Positions 1 through 14,974 of a stretch of 64,000 bases of DNA are shown in pieces (positions within the stretch are counted from its first letter, which is position 1; each line of letters opens with the position of its first letter). Under the pieces are notes generated by a model. That model saw only the letters and a program-made list of their open reading frames with translations. It made no database searches and was not told where the DNA came from. Origin of the DNA: Quillaja saponaria. Lineage: Eukaryota; Streptophyta; Magnoliopsida; Fabales; Quillajaceae. A program made the translations under genes and the position numbers. The DNA lies in the NCBI GenBank assembly GCA_029379385.1, contig CM055618.1, forward strand, positions 16,593,071-16,657,070, in the 5' to 3' direction.

Positions 1-839
1 ATTAAATGTGAGGTCCAATATCTCAGTTTTTTTAAATGACTTGTACTTTGTTCTTATACATCAGAAGACAATAACAACCTATACAGCAGATGAGACAGTC
101 TTTCAGGCAAAAATTATAATAATATCTATTTTAGAAGAGATATCTGAACCCAGTGTAAGGTCATACACACAACAAAGAAAAGCAAAAGCAAATAATAGAG
201 TGGAACTCAAAACCAGTAAAATCATGGGAGAACCGTGAGAGTTTTGGAACACTCGCTAACCAGAAAAAAGAGAGGATATTGTGGAACATTCAATCAAATA
301 GCTTACTTTGAATAACTTATATAAACTCTAATCATTAAAACCTCAATAGAACTTAACCATGAGAGAATGAGCTCCCAAGCAAAATGCCTAATTGAAAGAA
401 TATTAGTAAATGCAATGATAGAGTTGAAGCATGAAATGTGGACACCAGACAGAGCTAGAAAGCAATACAAGATAATCACAAATTCTATGAAGTCCTGACT
501 TGGAACCTATGAAGATCAAGAACATCAAAAAGCAGGTTCAGTTGACCAACAATGTGTTGTAGGTTGGATATCATAGTGCCTACCTGATGAATGATCTAGA
601 CATGTACAACGGTAAGTGGAAATGACAGGATACAAATTAAATAAACTAATTCAGAATCATCCAACAATATCCCTAAGGCCAAAATTAAACCATTTAAGCA
701 ATCAAAGTAAATTTAATCTACACTTAAGATATCAGATATAAACTCCTCAATTATGCATTTATCCCATGGTCATTGATAACGATAGAAACAAAGAGAAACC
801 ATATTGTAATGGAAAAATTGGATGTCAGAGCTGAAATCA
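1..839. other. Window edge, no gene seen
   Basis: AT-rich DNA downstream of the minus-strand cold-shock gene. The only open frames are short and have no recognisable protein character. Part of it may be 3' UTR of the neighbouring gene; I see no exon, RNA gene or repeat that I can support. Confidence 0.5.
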
Positions 840-939
840 AATTCCCTTGCCAAAATATCCTATGTATAAACTAAGAACAGATATTAGAGTAGCCAGTAAA
901 GGAAAAAAAGACAATAAGTATATTACTCTTTTCTTTTCA

Positions 940-1858
940 TCAAGCAGCCGGGCACTCTCTTGCAAAGTGCCCTTGCTTCCCACAATTGTAGCAGCTGTTT
1001 CCTCCAGCAGCTTCCGCCACCACCAAACCTTCCTGTTTCTCTGCCACAATCCCTGGCCAAGTGACCGAAGTCACCACACTTGTAGCAGCTATTTCCGCCA
1101 GCACCACGGCCATTGCCACCACCAAACCTTCTGGTTTCCCCGCCACAATCCCTGGCCATGTGGCCGAAGTCACCACAATTGTAGCAGCTCTTTCCTCCAG
1201 CACCACGGCTATTGCCATCACCAAACCTTCCGCTTTCTCCACCACAATCCCTGGCCAAGTGACCTAAGTCACCACACCTATAGCAACCTCCACCATTGCT
1301 GCCGCCACTGTTTTCCATATTACAGTCCCTAGCCATGTGGCCATACTCACCACAATTATAACAAGACCCACCACCATTACCACCACCACCGTCGCTTCCA
1401 CGAGAGCAATCTTTTGCATAGTGCCCAACCTCACCACACTTAAAACAACTAGTATCAGCAGCATTGCCGCCACGGTTGCAATCCCTAGCTATATGCCCAA
1501 AACCACCACATTGGTAACAACCACCAGCACCAGACCCACTGCCACCGTTGCGCCGATCCCCTCCTCGCCTTCCACCGCCACGACTACCTCCACCCCCACT
1601 ACCATAACTATCACTCTTAATAGCCTGCAGAGGAGCACCGCCAGGACCAGTGACATCAATTGCTTTGGTTTTTTCATTATCGCCAAGAGCGATCAGGAAC
1701 TCGACGCGATCACCTTCTACGAGCCTACGAAAGCCATCGGATTTGATCGAGGATTGATGAACGAACAGATCAGCGGTTTCATCATCAGGCTTGATGAAAC
1801 CAAAGCCCTTAGCATCGCTAAACCACTGTACTACACCGCTGGATCTCTCCTCCGCCAT
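940..1858 (-). CDS. CSP1: Cold-shock-domain protein with seven CCHC zinc knuckles, frameshifted near its C-terminus
   Basis: Plant CSP1/CSP3-type RNA chaperone (glycine-rich protein 2 family). In Arabidopsis these proteins melt RNA secondary structure and support cold and freezing tolerance. The intronless frame starts at 1858. Residues ~8-75 are a cold-shock domain with both RNP motifs ([16 protein letters not shown]). A Gly/Arg-rich linker and CX2CX4HX4C knuckles follow: six are in frame ([28 protein letters not shown] and four more). The seventh, [14 protein letters not shown], lies in the next frame and ends at TGA 940-942. One extra base at about 1011-1015 explains this; without it the protein is ~305 aa with seven knuckles, as in AtCSP1/3 (~300 aa). 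Read literally, translation runs out of frame to 923. I think a sequence error is likelier than a real truncation. A TATA box lies 69-76 bp upstream. CSP1 and CSP3 are not distinguishable here. Confidence 0.93.
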
Positions 1859-1926
1859 TGTATCGAACCCTAGAGAATTGCCTTTTGTGAGGATTGTGAT
1901 GCGACGCCAACAATCCCAGAGCTGTG

Positions 1927-1934
1927 TTTATATA
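1927..1934 (-). promoter_or_regulatory. TATA box of the CSP gene
   Basis: TATATAAA on the minus strand, 69 bp upstream of the ATG at 1858. With the usual ~30 bp spacing this implies a 5' UTR of about 40 nt. Transcription start is inferred. Confidence 0.55.
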
Positions 1935-2015
1935 ATCGAATCAGAAGGCAAAGGAACCCAAGGAATCGATCGCGAAACCCTGAGCCAGCCCAACCCTAAG
2001 CCACTTTTTTTTTAG

Positions 2016-2901
2016 TAATAAAATAATAAAACAAAATCACGTAAGAGAAAAGGAAAGGAATTATTTATTGGTTTTTTTTTTTATTTGGTAAAATTTTAGT
2101 TGCACAAATGTACAATAAATATAATTTTTAAAATTAAAATATTAACAATTGTGAAGTATTAATAAATATACTTTTAAAAAATAATATTACATTAATTAGG
2201 TAAACTAAAATTATTGCTAATAAATATTATAAAATTTCTATATATGTCATGTTTTGTATAGATCTAATGAAAATAATCAAATCCCTTCTGTAATGAGAAT
2301 AACATTTTTGAATATTTCAAAATAATAATTAATTAAATCATGGTTAATTTGAATCTTAACCATGTACCCAAAAAAAATACTTGATTCCTACCCTTTCAAG
2401 AAGTTAAGTATCCCTTCCTGTAATGAAATTTTTTTGGGGATGAAAACTATTGGACCGCAATTTTTCTTAATTATTTTTTTTTTTAAACGGGAAGTACATC
2501 AAGCTAGCATCTTCAACTCATGAAATCAAAAAATGAAACAAGAAACTCTTAAAAATAAATTTTTTTATATTCCATGCATTAAGTGTATGTTTTTTTGTAA
2601 AAATTTAACTCGTTAAAAGGGTGTGACTGCCAAGAAGTGAGCATTAGTTGAAGAAAGATTGAAACTCATATTTTTCACCTAAGAGTTACCAAGCTCAAGA
2701 AAAATTTGAACTACCTAAGTGAGTTTTTGCAGGAAAATGTGGTTTGTTCTCTTTACATGCTTAAGTATTGGAAAAGAAAAACAGAGAAAGTTCTCATGGG
2801 GTTTTGAAATTTTGACAGCTAAACAAGCTGTGCGTGGTTAAGAATAATTAAGGCCAACATCAGCAATACTCACTACCTCCTCAATGTACCAGCAATTATA
2901 A
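2016..2901. other. Intergenic, AT-rich, no gene seen
   Basis: Promoter-side flank of the CSP gene and 3' flank of the FNR gene. It contains poly-T and poly-A tracts, with no coding potential or repeat structure I can support. Confidence 0.5.
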
Positions 2902-3121
2902 TTAGGGCATCAAATAAAGTAGAAAAATTTGGACAAAGAAGTTGATGTCAGCTTCAGTTTTTAATTTTTTGCATGATTCCTCCTCAAAAATACAACTTGT
3001 GTAAGGGTATTGGCATAAAACAAAAATTACAAAAGCATGGCCTATATACACAGAATGCAGTGGAATCTTCAAATGGCTGCTGCATAAAATAGAGATATAT
3101 ATTTGTACAAGTAAACAGGAA

Positions 3122-5645
<2,524 letters not shown>

Positions 5646-6322
5646 GGTGCTGTGAAACTAGAGAGAGAGGGAGGGGGAGAGAGTAATGTTTAATGAACTG
5701 ACGAGATGATGGTAAAGAGGTATGAAAACAGAGAGGGCAGGATTTTTTCCCACAGGTTAGCAGAGGAGTATGTGATTGGGTGGATGAGATTTTAAGGCCA
5801 ATGCAGTGGCTGATGTGAGGATAAGTATATATCCAATCTAATGTATGACTCTCAAGTCTCAACCCACTGTGTGAGAGTACCCTTTGTAATCTCTTGCCCA
5901 CTACTCCTAATCAAGAGGGTCATGTGCGGATCCCTTGAGGGGTATGTAGAAAGAGACAGCCAGAACTAGTATTTCTAAAATATGCATGCCATCTTAATTT
6001 CTTTATTTTGTACAACACTTGGGGTTGGTTTGGCATTAGTTCATATACTAGACAATATTAAATATTAGTTATGTAATTATAAATTCTTTATTAAAAATAA
6101 AATAACATTCACACTCCTCTAAATTATATTACTAAACACCACATAAAAATTTAGCTCGATAACTTTATATTATTCAATTTTTTTAATACAATATACAAAA
6201 AGTGATAATAGATGCAAATTTTCCTACCAAAGAAGAGTGATTGACATGCTAACCTCTGCTTTTGCCAACATGGCAAAGCAATATCATCCTTTCTCAGTGA
6301 GGCAATCCGTCGAATGTCTAAG

Positions 6323-6353
6323 GAGCACCCTCCTCTAAATTCTACGGGTGCTC
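6323..6353. repeat. Short inverted repeat
   Basis: GAGCACCC at 6323-6330 and GGGTGCTC at 6346-6353 are perfect 8-bp arms with a 15-nt loop. Function unknown. Confidence 0.7.
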
Positions 6354-6391
6354 TTCTGAATTTTATCTTTGACACGTATTAATTAGGTAGT

Positions 6392-6414
6392 GCGTTTCAT
6401 TATGTATGAAACGC
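6392..6414. repeat. Short inverted repeat
   Basis: GCGTTTCAT at 6392-6400 and ATGAAACGC at 6406-6414 are perfect 9-bp arms with a 5-nt loop, just upstream of a locally CG-richer stretch (6411-6490). Confidence 0.75.
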
Positions 6415-6423
6415 GACGTTTCT

Positions 6424-6655
6424 TTTTATATGGCGCATTCGGACGGTGGAGCGGTTTCCGTAGCGACATAGTCGAAGCTACGGGTTGGAAATTTAATTCA
6501 TCTCAATCCTTATAGCCATAGAGACTCTCCATCCACTTCCTTCGTTTCATCTTTCAACTTCCAAATCGCCATTGAAGAATCTCTGCGACTCCTGCAAGTT
6601 GTACAATTTGAGCCAAATAATAATGGATTTCGTCCAGAAATTTTTTCTCAGTGAG
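6424..6655 (+). promoter_or_regulatory. Possible promoter and first exon of an unidentified transcript
   Basis: A TATA-like TTTTTATATGGC near 6423-6434 precedes a CG-containing, then pyrimidine-rich leader resembling a plant 5' UTR. The first ATG context (6623) encodes MDFVQKFFL and runs into a consensus donor GTGAGT at about 6651. The most obvious downstream acceptor (about 6814) gives an immediate in-frame stop, so a coding gene is not supported. It could be a spliced non-coding RNA or chance. Confidence 0.2.
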
Positions 6656-8470
6656 TTATCATTCTCAAAAATTACTATACCTGGATTTTGACTCTCAAAT
6701 TTGAAATCTTCTATTTCTTTCCTTTTTTTTAAGCTGAATTATTTCTGATAAATTAGTTTCCATTTCAGTTTTTGTGCTTGTGTCATGCTTTATACATTGA
6801 ATTGCTGTTGCAGCTTTTCTTATATTGCAATGAGGTCTTCTTTGTCAACACAAAAGTGCAGAAAACAAGGTAGAGAAAAGCATAGACAAGTCTAAATAGC
6901 TTTACGTAATGTTAGTAGGTATAAATTACTTGTCTGATTTCTTTTGCTTATAATACTTGACATGTTTTAAACTACATGGGATGACCAAAGCAGTTGTCTG
7001 TGTTTTTTTGGTTATTTTCTTTTGCCAGAACTGAATGGGATGTTGTCTTCTCAATATTGGATATAGGATTTATTATTAAATACTTAATATTTGGAACATT
7101 AGCACATTTCAGAGAGTTAATTTTCTCCTTTTGAATTTGGGTTAATTGTCATTAGTGATACTAAGATAAGATGGATAGTTTTCTCTGATTCTGATTTTTT
7201 TTGTTTTCGTCAGAAATAAAGAGGGTGTGTTTTTTGACATATTCAAGCATTTAGTTGAAGCATGTATATTTTAATTGCATATTTGAAACATAACATAAAT
7301 GCAATTATCAATAGGGGATGAATATACTAGATTATGTCATCAGATTACAGGTAAATTAAGCTATGATATTTCATTTGCCTTAGCATACTAAATCTTCCTA
7401 TTATGGAATGTAGAATGGGTTTTGAGATGTTGTATGATGGCAACACATATACAGGCTGAGAGGTTTTTGCTAATAGGGCCGGCTGGCAGCTAATTATATC
7501 TCTTTCTGCATTGGTAATATAATCGAATATGTTAGAGAAACTGACTTGGGATCACTTAATTGGGTACTATATTCTCAATGCAACCCGCCTCTCCAACCCA
7601 ACCTGCAGTGAAGAGAAGGGAAAAAATAAATAATGGAAGTGAAACTCATAATTGAAACACAGAAAACAGAGATTAGAATATCTGTTGAGACTTTGTCAAT
7701 TGGTGTTTTTCTTTTTAATGTGCTATGGTGGCATATTCTGCTGTTTATCTTATTGCACAAGTAGCACAAAATGATTGTCGAGCTTTACTTATCAGGAGTC
7801 ATTTTTAGTATGTCACATTAGTTGTGAAATCGTTTTCTTGCTGATTCTTTAGTAGATATTTTGTTGAAGGATTGACATTTCCACTTTGCGAAGGTAGGCC
7901 AGATCTGTGCCTTTGGTTTATTATAATATTAATCACAACTTTGAGTTTTGTGTTTATATTTTTGTTGAAACTTTATTTAACTTGTTGGCCACCTTGCTGC
8001 TTGTAAGTTAGTTAAACTAGTATTCTGGAATCTGAACATCTAAGGTGAGGATTATATTGGGCAAGTACCACAGTCAAAAGTGAATTCGCCTCAAATCGTT
8101 TCCCAGTTCGACTTTATTTGGTACTTATCAGAAGATAAATTTTCACGTTGAATAACACATGTCAAAGTACATGCATTGGATTATTCTAACAGCGATTGGA
8201 TATTTGGATTGTACATATCTATGCCCACTGCAATATCTCATTGCTATTGTATTCAGCTCTTCAGCTTCTTGGTCTCCATTCATAATTAAAGCATATATTT
8301 ACGAATGTTTGGCGAGTAGAGAAGGGTGACAGTCTTATTAGATATCTGATATTAGTTATCTTACTGGCTGTTGCGTGATTCTTGAAGGACAAAAGGAATT
8401 GGTCAATATTATCTGGTTGATCTAGGAACTGTTTGATACTTCTTGCCTACCCGTGGAGCTCTACAACCAT

Positions 8471-9160
8471 CTGAGTTAACTAAACGCTTAGAAGCTTCTT
8501 AAAATCAGCACATAATGATTCATTAGGATCTAAAATCCTGAAAGGCAAAAATTATAAATGAGGGGAAACGGATTTCCTGTCCTTGGGGCACTATCCAACC
8601 TGACATTGACATAGCACATATGGTGTCTTTAGTCTAAGACAAGTTGGTGAGGATAAAAAAACCAAGAAGACAGAAATGGATTGCAAGTTCTGTTGAAACC
8701 ACATGTAAACATTTGAAAGAGTAAACTGTATGTACACTCGATGAGAATGATGGAATCATGGAACAGAAATGAAGAGATAGATTTTTATAACCGTCTGAGT
8801 TAACTAAACGCTTAGAAGCTTCTTAAAATCATCACATAGTGATTCATTAGGATCTAAAATCCTGAAAGACAAAAATTATAAATGAGGGGAAACGGATTTC
8901 CTGTCCGTGGGGCACTATCCAACCTGACATCTACATACCACTTATGGTGTCTTTAGTCTAAGACAAGTTGGTGGGGATAAAAAAACCAAAAAGACAGAAA
9001 TGGATTGCAAGTTGTTGGTGGCGATAACAAAACCAAGAAGATAGAAATGGATTGCTTGTTCTGTTGAAACCACATGTAAACAGTTGAAAGAGTAAACTGT
9101 ATGTACACTCAATAAGAATGATGGAATCATGGAACAGAAATGAAGAGATAGATTTTTATA
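8471..9160. repeat. Imperfect tandem duplication, about 0.32-0.37 kb units
   Basis: Unit 1 starts at 8471 (CTGAGTTAACTAAACGC) and recurs at 8795. Both units end with GAAGAGATAGATTTTTATA (8772-8789 and 9142-9160). The second unit is ~46 bp longer because a GTTGGTGG...AAATGGATTGC segment is repeated inside it. The array abuts the 3' end of the ARO gene. Confidence 0.85.
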
Positions 9161-9184
9161 TACTAATAACAAGAATAACCCTGC

Positions 9185-11183
9185 CTATTGATGTAATTTA
9201 TGGAATCCTCTTGAGCCTCTGGACTGATAAAGCTCCAGCCTACTCTTTGCTTCTTGCAACAATGCGTCCAATGGCTCATCCTGTGTTATGTAAGATTGCT
9301 TGGATGCCCATTCAAGCACTGTGAGCACCTCAGCCTGGGCAAGTTCCTCGCTGTCTGGTACATGTAATGCAATATAGCATAGGAGAACCACTGCTGAAAT
9401 TTGAACAATTTGCTCTCCGAAATATACAAGCTGAATTAAGTGTTTTGCTCCACCTTCACTTATAATTGCCTTGCTGTGATCAAGGTGAAGGTAGTTATCT
9501 GAGCAAGCAAATTTTGTGAGGGCGATTGATGCCTCCCTGGATACCTCGGCTTCTCTTTCATCAAGGAGCTTTACTAATGGACCAATCATCCTTGTCTCAG
9601 TTGCTCTAAATGTCCTTGCCAAATTCCCAATGGCCTTGATGCATGGCAGAAGAAGGTCTGAATCTGCTTTCTCAATGATCTTTAGTAATTGATCAACAAC
9701 TGCTTTGCAAGCAGGAGAGTTGGGCTTGAATGCTGATCTTCTCAATTCAGCATCTTTCTCTGCTACTGTTGTTATCTCCATCAATGCCATGGCAGAATTA
9801 TACTGCACCTCTTCAGGGCCCTTCTCAAGGAGAACCGCAAAGCACAACAGAGCCCTTGATTCCGTGATATTACGGCAAATGGGTGAGTTCCGCTTGGCAA
9901 GATGCCAGAGGGCTCTTGCTGCCATTGCTTTCATTTTAACCTTGGTGACAGGGTCTTCAAGTTCCTTTCCCTTAACGTTAATTCCAGAATGAGAATAGCT
10001 CTGCTGGTGATGGGGTTGATGATTTTGCTTCCCGTTACTAAGGTTGTTGCTTTTGGGATGATTGGCATGGTTGGGCTTTGTGGTTCCATTGCCTTGTTGA
10101 ACTGGCTTTGAGGCAGCATTCAGTTGCCATGGTACTGGTCACAACTTTGTGCATCTGATGTTGTGTTTCATTACCCATGGGATGCAGAATTCGACTGGTA
10201 TTCTGTTTGTCATCGTCTTCATTTTCCCTTTTCATATCATTGGCGTTAGAACTATTGCTTGCAATCACAATAGCATGAATTGATGTGGCTTTGATGCTAC
10301 CAATGTTATACTTGCTATGTTCTTGGATGGTTTCGAATGCAAGATGGCCAACTAGCAAGCGAATTATATTGTTCTGAGCAAAAAGATCTTGGCATTTGGG
10401 ATAATTAGCTGCAAGCTCTGATACAGCCCAAGCCACCACAACCTGCAGTTTCATTGGACCTTCTTTGAGGACATTCGCAAACACAGAGCATACACCCATA
10501 TGGATCATGTGCTCAACACTTTCAAAATCACGTCCCAGAAGTCCAATTGCTTTTGCAGCATGCTCTTGACCTTCCATCTTGCCCTCTTTGATCAATTTCA
10601 ACAAGGGTCCAATTCCACCTTCTTCTATAATCAGCTTCCCATACCGATCATTGTCCCGGGCAAGTGATACAAGCGAAGCAGCGGCATCAGATCGGTTTTC
10701 AAGAGAACCTTTATAAAGAAGAGCAATCTGCTCCCATATAAGACACAAAATTGGCTCATTGGCTGCAATAGGAGGAAGACCCAAGTACTCGTCACCCCGA
10801 TCCTCTGTCGGAGCAGAGACACGGAGCAGCCAAGATAGATCACCGATTGAATTCTCAAGTAGGCCAAACATTTTTCGAAAAGCTGCGGCGGGGATGATGG
10901 TGAAGACTCGTTTCATGAGGCCATTACCACGGCATTTGAGCACCATTGACAAAGCTTTCTCGAGGACTTGTTCAGTGTCATCAATGATCCGCCGGGTAGG
11001 TCGCTCGTAAAGGTCAGAGCTTGCTCTGGCCGCCTGCCGGAGAAGCCCTGCAAGCTTCTCCGTTTTGGATTTGAGCTCTGCACATTCCTGTTTGAACGAA
11101 GCACTAGCTTCATCAGCAGCCTTAATCACTTGGTCAGCTAATTGGATCGGCTTTGCTAAGATTTGCTTCACTTTGTCCGCCAT
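9185..11183 (-). CDS. ARO: ARMADILLO REPEAT ONLY (ARO) protein, frameshifted in its linker
   Basis: Plant-specific armadillo-repeat protein. In Arabidopsis AROs restrict Rho/ROP GTPase signalling and are needed for polarised growth of pollen tubes, root hairs and trichomes. The single uninterrupted locus starts at 11183 (MADKVKQILAKPIQLADQV) and ends at TAG 9185-9187. The N-terminal frame gives an α-helical leader, WLLRVSAPTEDRGDEYLGLP and ARM repeats ending with VVTSTMA. The C-terminal part lies in another frame: a His/Asn/Gln-rich linker and KGKELEDPVTKVKMKAM, then ARM repeats to SRLELYQSRGSRGFHK. One extra base at about 10112-10127 reconciles them; the corrected length is ~665 aa (Arabidopsis AROs ~650-665 aa). 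As written, the protein would stop at 10038. The break lies in a poorly conserved linker, so a real truncation is less likely than an assembly indel. The ortholog (ARO1-4) is not resolved. Confidence 0.92.
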
Positions 11184-14100
11184 GGGCGGACCACAACCCA
11201 GATTTTATCTATTAATTTTGGAGAGAATCGCTGGATCAAAGGAGTGAAAGGGGGAATTTTTATTTTCTTGGCCCTTGATGGAGGATGACAAAGGTGGTTG
11301 AGTGGTGGTTTGAAAGTGTATATGAAATGGGTCAGGTATGAGAAGGCAACAAGGTGAGTATAAGGATGGTGGTGTGTTTGGTTTTGGTGGAAGTGGAAGT
11401 TGATGGAGTCGCAGGCTGCAAAGCCATGACAGAGTCTCTCCTCGTGGTTTGGTTGGGATTTACAATGTCAAACGCGGTATTCTTCTTCTTCCATTATATA
11501 TATTAAGCTTAGGCTAGGTGTAGCATAAGTCTTGAGCGATATTTATCAAATATTTGATAATATAATAGAAATTATGAATCTTTTCTTCTTCTTTTTTGGT
11601 TCCTAAAATGCAGGTTGAGCAGGCTTTATAATAACAAGTGATGCAATCCCAATTTTTATGAATTTTATATTTCTAATTATTACGGGATTACATTTCATGT
11701 TCAAAATAATTTGATGAGGTAAATTAACAAAATGTGCTGTCTTTTTTTGTCCTTCGTTGTTTTCTAACTACCAAACCAGGCCCCCCAGTGACTTGCTCTG
11801 ATTGTTGTGTTGGGTTATCAACAAAACTTATGTATTTTGATTGCTTTTGCATTTGAAAACAAAACACTGACATGTGTTTTGTTTCTGCTCAATTAATACC
11901 CCACCTTAAAGTTCAAAACAGATGTTGTAGTTTGGGAATCTTCAAGATTGTATAAAAGTTCGAAGGTGTAATTATTAGGTATCCTGTTCAATCCAGAGGC
12001 ACAAGATAAAGATTCTTTGAAGTCTTTTAGAGCCCGTTTGGTTAGGCTAATTGCACACTGTTACTCATATTCAGATCACAATTGAATTGGGAGTTGGGAC
12101 AATAATTTCACCAGTTAAAAAGAAAAATATCCTACCAAAAGACATCACTAATAAGTTTTGGATTGGTGCTGAGGGCCAAAATTATTTTATTATCATTAAT
12201 TTTAATTTGGTAATGCATTATATATTAAGACATCTGCAGAGACATAGGAAGAGAGATGATTTGAAATTGGCAAATACAACTATTTTCAAAAAAAAAAAAA
12301 AAAAAAAAAAGAAGAAAGAAATATAGACTAGGAATCTTGCAAAAAGAATAATTGACATAGAGAAAAATACTTTCTCGGAGTTGAGCAAAAATAGGACTTG
12401 TTCAAGGAAGTGATGTGGTATTTGTTTAAAGAAAATGACAGCATTCGATTTGATAATTCTAGCAGCCTTCACGTGGTGAAACAAAATCATGAAATTTGGT
12501 AACCTAACTTCAGATAGGGCAGGGACTCAGTTATATAAGGCAAGATAACTCTACTTATATAATTCAAAATTTTAGTGTGAAATAATTATTTAATATGATA
12601 ATAGAAATTTTATAAATAAATTAAAAATTAAAAATTTAATCATTATTAATACACATGCTAATAATTAATTTCAATACAAAATAAGAATAGAACATATATA
12701 AATCTGATAATTTATATGTATTGACACTTAATTTTTTTAAGTTTTGATGTTCAATTTGGAGCTCAAATATCTTTATGACATAGTCAGATAGTCACTATTG
12801 GATTCTATTTTTTTAAATTTTGAGATTTTTCTTAAGTGTATCCTATTTTCATGTTTTCTTTTTTTTTGGTCAAGATTTTCTCTCTCTCTCTCACAAATAA
12901 ATTGATGTATAGATGTTATTTACGAAGCTTCTTGTTTTGGTAATACTAAACATCCTAAATAATAGTTTATTCATTATCATCCATTATAAAGATTTTGATA
13001 CAACATAGAAAAACTATTTTCCCAAAGTAATAATTTCTTTCAAGATTGAAGAAAATTCTAAGCAATTTCACTTTGTTGCCACGTGAGGATCAGACACATT
13101 TTTCTTATTTTGTTTTGGCTTGGCCTATTAAAACAAATTCAAAACTGTTGGTGAAAGAATAACTGCACATTATTTTTTTGTTTTTAACATAAATAGTATT
13201 TACATCAGTCATAAATTTACAGTAAAAATCAACTCACAATTCGAGAAAAAAGAAAAAGAGAAGTGCATTGTCTTTTCAGTTTTTTTGGCTTTTGGTAGAC
13301 TGAATCGACACATCATGAATTGCAAAAAGAGAATTCAAACGAATCAACTGAAATGGCAGTATACGTAGAGTAATAAACGATGGAAAGAACCAGAATGAAA
13401 TGGATTGGACAAATTGAAAAGGATCCAATGTGTTTGGGGCAATTACTCTGTTCAAGTTGCAATTTCTTTTCACCAATATTAATGACACGTGGTTCTGTAA
13501 CATGAATGAGTGTATGTATGTGCCTCATCTTGGTTGTCTCCAAACTGGTATTTCTTTCCACGAAGCAACATATTTTTGGACTATATAGAAATTAAACCAA
13601 TAACTCATTAGCTAAGAAAGAAAACTAGACATAAACAAAACACAAGTACTGCAAAAGAATCCATATATATATATATATATATAGCACTGTAGACTACATA
13701 ACTATCTTATCTAAATTGTGTTCAACCTTGCAATTAATATTCTTCACGATTGTTAAATATATATTCTTTTAGAAATTATATTGTTAGGTGGGAAAATAGA
13801 TGTTTTTAAGCACAAACTCATACGAATGTCGAAATCAATCTCTCATCTTTTTAAAACAACTCATATTTTGTGTAATTAATTCATTGATTTATTTGATAAG
13901 TTGGCTGATACAATCTTTTAATACGAGCACAATTCAAGGAAAAATGGTAGGTGGTGTAATCAACCCATGGATATATTTGATAAGTAGATTAAAATAATCT
14001 TCTAACTCGAGGTTAGTTCAAGTGAAAATCATATATAAGTCTAAGTAATTTTTTATTCCTCTTCTTTATTTAAGACCAATAAATAAATGAGATGGAGGCC

Positions 14101-14500
14101 TAACCCTGGATTATTTGGGCTTGGCTCCTTAAAGTTAGATGAGAGTTATATATTGGGCTATCAAATGTTATTTGATCGGGGCTTGCTTAAACTTGTGCTG
14201 CAGCTTTTCTTTTATAACAGAAAATTTGGAAATGAAGCTGGAGCTCAATCTTAGCTCATGCTTAAAGTTCTGTGTTTTTTTTTTTTTTTGGAGGAATATT
14301 TAGGGATCCAAATCTTCTCATGTGTGCACATAATAATATTTTGGGTGAAAGAGAAAGAGAGATTTTTTTACAAAATTAAATATTTGTGAGTGATAGGAAA
14401 CATTGTCTTCTTCTCCTTCACACATATTCTGTGTCACAAAAAATTATCAAAATCTAAAATTTCATGTGGAGCCACATGTTAGACTTAAAATTATTTGTTT
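11184..14500. other. Intergenic, AT-rich
   Basis: ARO 5' flank (a TATATATA-type stretch at about 11495-11503 is a possible distal promoter) followed by about 3 kb with no gene. Simple repeats: A23 at 12288-12310 and (AT)n at 13663-13683. A loose ~85-bp direct repeat (TTGATAAGTT... and TTGATAAGTA...) lies around 13880-14040. Small ORFs here have no protein-like composition. Confidence 0.5.
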
Positions 14501-14538
14501 TACGTGTCAATCATTAGATTGTTAGACATTTTATACAT

Positions 14539-14974
14539 TGATTGTTTTATTTTGTTTTTTTAACACATACATAACAGGATTTTTCGACGATTAATACATT
14601 GATTATTTTATTTTGTATTTATATAAGTAAATTGACATATTTTTAAAGGATTAATACAACAACTATTTTATTTTGTATTTACACATGTAAATTGTCAAAT
14701 TCTTAGGCAATTTACACATTGATTGTTTCATTTTATATTTTTAGACGTAAATCATCAGTTACTTAGTCGGTTAATACATTGATTGTTTTATTTTTTATTT
14801 TTACACCTATATGGTCTGATTTGTATACAATTGATACTTCCATTATTTTTTTGTTACACCCAAATCATTTTATTCTTACACAATTAACATTGACTGTTTT
14901 ATTTTGCATTGTTACATGTAATCATCATAGTTGTAGGCAATTGACTATTTTATTATTTATTTTTACACATAAAT
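14539..14974. repeat. Minisatellite (~61-bp unit), left part of copy 1
   Basis: Degenerate head-to-tail units of about 61 bp. The core reads roughly ATTGATTGTTTTATTTTG, then a TTTTTACAC...TAAATCGTCA stretch and a TTAGACGATTAA stretch. The same series, in the same order, recurs at 18940-19400. The array is broken by the solo LTR and continues at 18435. Confidence 0.8.

Larger units (their letters stand above)
5646..8470. other. Intergenic between FNR and a downstream repeat
   Basis: FNR promoter side followed by about 2.5 kb without a supportable ORF. A TATATA stretch near 5826-5832, next to a GATAAG (I-box core), is a weak candidate FNR promoter. Two short perfect hairpins and a possible plus-strand transcription start (listed separately) lie at 6.3-6.7 kb. 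I see nothing specific in 6.7-8.4 kb. Confidence 0.45.

Noticed and set aside
8..238. 76-codon plus-strand ORF at the left edge
   Set aside because: No protein-like composition, no splice or promoter context; consistent with chance in AT-rich DNA.
847..1873. Long plus-strand frames (His/Ser- and Thr-rich) opposite the CSP gene
   Set aside because: They are antisense readings of the repetitive Gly- and Cys-rich coding sequence; composition follows from the sense codons.
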